Assembly: GCF_000682735.1 (NCBI RefSeq)
Contig: NZ_AWFD01000037.1
Coordinates: 143,570 to 207,569, forward strand
DNA: 64,000 bases
From: Hyphomonas sp. CY54-11-8
GTDB taxonomy: Bacteria; Pseudomonadota; Alphaproteobacteria; Caulobacterales; Hyphomonadaceae
Reading direction: 5' to 3'
The notes under the pieces were generated by a model, which was given only the letters and a program-made list of their open reading frames with translations, did not search any database and was not told the DNA's origin. This document shows, piece by piece, positions 63,266 to 64,000 of the stretch. The translations under genes and the position numbers were made by a program. How positions within the stretch are numbered: position 1 is the first letter of the stretch; each line of letters opens with the position of its first letter.

Positions 63266-64000
63266 TCAGGGCCTTATAATGACCTTACCGACAACTTCGC
63301 GGTCCGTCAGCAGGCGCCACGCTTCGCGCCAGTCCTCCAGCGCGATCTCGCGGAAGACATGCGGATGTACTTTGCCTTCATTGGCCCATTTCCGGATTGC
63401 GGCCTGGTTTGCTCGCCCCCGCTCCGGGAACTGGCGGCCATATTCTCCGGCGCGCACGCCGACAACCGAGAAACCCTTGATCAGCGGCATGTTCACTTTG
63501 ACTTCCGGAATGCGGCCAGATGTGAAGCCCACCACCAGCAGGCGTCCGTCGAAGGCGATACAGCGCACGCTTTCATCGAAAACGTCCCCGCCGACCGGGT
63601 CGAAGATGACGTCGGCGCCTCGCCCGCCCGTCAGCGACTTCACCTTGTCGCGAAAACCTTGGCTGACATTGATGCCGTAATCCGCGCCGTATTCCAGCAC
63701 CTTTTCAAGCTTGGCGTCGGAGGCAGACGTGGCAATGACGGTCGCGCCAAGCAGCTTGCCGACATCAACCGCCGCCATGCCGACCCCGCCGCTGGCGCCA
63801 TGCACAAGCAGGGTCTCGCCCGGCTGCAAATTCGCTCGCACGACCAGCGCCACATAAGCGGTGATGTAGGCCGCCGGAAATGCGGCGGCTTCGGCAAAGG
63901 AGAAAGGCGCAGGCTTGGGCGACAGGCTCGCTGCCGGCAGCACGGCGTATTCCGCATAGGCGCCGGTCTTGTTGCCGCCGATCACTTCGTCGCCGGGTTT
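63266..64000 (-). CDS. NADPH:quinone oxidoreductase-like protein (5' end outside window)
   Basis: The frame runs to the window end (KPGDEVIGGNKTG at the cut edge), so the N-terminal part, including the start, is missing; about 245 residues are visible. The Rossmann domain has LLVHGASGGVGMAAVDVGK and the family block GADVIFDPVGGDVFDES. It is the quinone reductase/crotonase-type MDR family (QOR). It probably forms a unit with the downstream MDR gene. Confidence 0.87.
   Translation of the reverse strand, partial: KPGDEVIGGNKTGAYAEYAVLPAASLSPKPAPFSFAEAAAFPAAYITAYVALVVRANLQPGETLLVHGASGGVGMAAVDVGKLLGATVIATSASDAKLEKVLEYGADYGINVSQGFRDKVKSLTGGRGADVIFDPVGGDVFDESVRCIAFDGRLLVVGFTSGRIPEVKVNMPLIKGFSVVGVRAGEYGRQFPERGRANQAAIRKWANEGKVHPHVFREIALEDWREAWRLLTDREVVGKVIIRP

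Overview
The window is chromosomal DNA from a high-GC alphaproteobacterium, most likely a Caulobacterales/Hyphomonadaceae-type organism. The pointers are a ChpT-like histidine phosphotransferase next to a CheY-like and a CheR gene, a DUF4167 gene beside prmC/prfA, the lysC-ptsP pair next to ubiG, and a RodZ-like gene beside ispG. The taxon is inferred from gene content only. I see no insertion sequence, prophage, CRISPR array, rRNA or tRNA. Nearly all of the sequence is tightly packed housekeeping and membrane genes.

Layout. 0-5 kb: the end of an ELM1-family gene, a solo LuxR-type regulator, mnmA, and the chpT / response regulator / cheR group. 5-14.3 kb: a ydbH-ynbE-ydbL envelope operon, an M23 peptidase, clpB and a DUF4167 protein. 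14.4-21.7 kb: prmC-prfA, a MAPEG protein, a CE15-like esterase lipoprotein, and a LytTR regulator divergent from an acyltransferase with a DUF1214/DUF1254 pair. 21.7-28.4 kb: ispG, a RodZ-like protein, ptsP, lysC, ubiG. 28.4-38.4 kb: DUF924, an MFS symporter, an M20 peptidase, an MpaB-like oxygenase divergent from its probable TetR regulator, uvrC, an aspartate aminotransferase and dps. 38.4-43.2 kb: a sodium:solute symporter, a LysR regulator, a PLP decarboxylase and a broken S24 repressor. 43.2-56.6 kb: the four genes of the 'ligase-associated' DNA repair module (pdeM, DEXH helicase, MBL exonuclease, ATP-dependent ligase), scattered among lipoproteins, a chymotrypsin-fold protease, a serine hydrolase, an acyltransferase and a GST. 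56.6-64 kb: an HU protein with a histone-H1-like tail, two MscS channels, an SDR, a CoaA-like kinase and two MDR-family oxidoreductases, the last cut by the window end.

The most interesting things are not protein families. First, between the symporter and the LysR gene (about 39868-39981, minus strand) there is what looks like a small regulatory RNA: a nested stem-loop presenting two CCUCC anti-Shine-Dalgarno motifs, then a strong intrinsic terminator that lies inside the 3' end of the convergent symporter gene, with two adjacent perfect palindromes upstream. Second, the S24/LexA-like repressor gene (42580-43147) has lost part of its HTH and shifted frame. Third, just downstream of pdeM an AT-richer stretch encodes a small hydrophobic ORF interrupted by one in-frame amber codon. 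Fourth, several divergent promoters carry clean inverted repeats that look like operators (luxR, tetR/mpaB, lysC/ubiG, dps).
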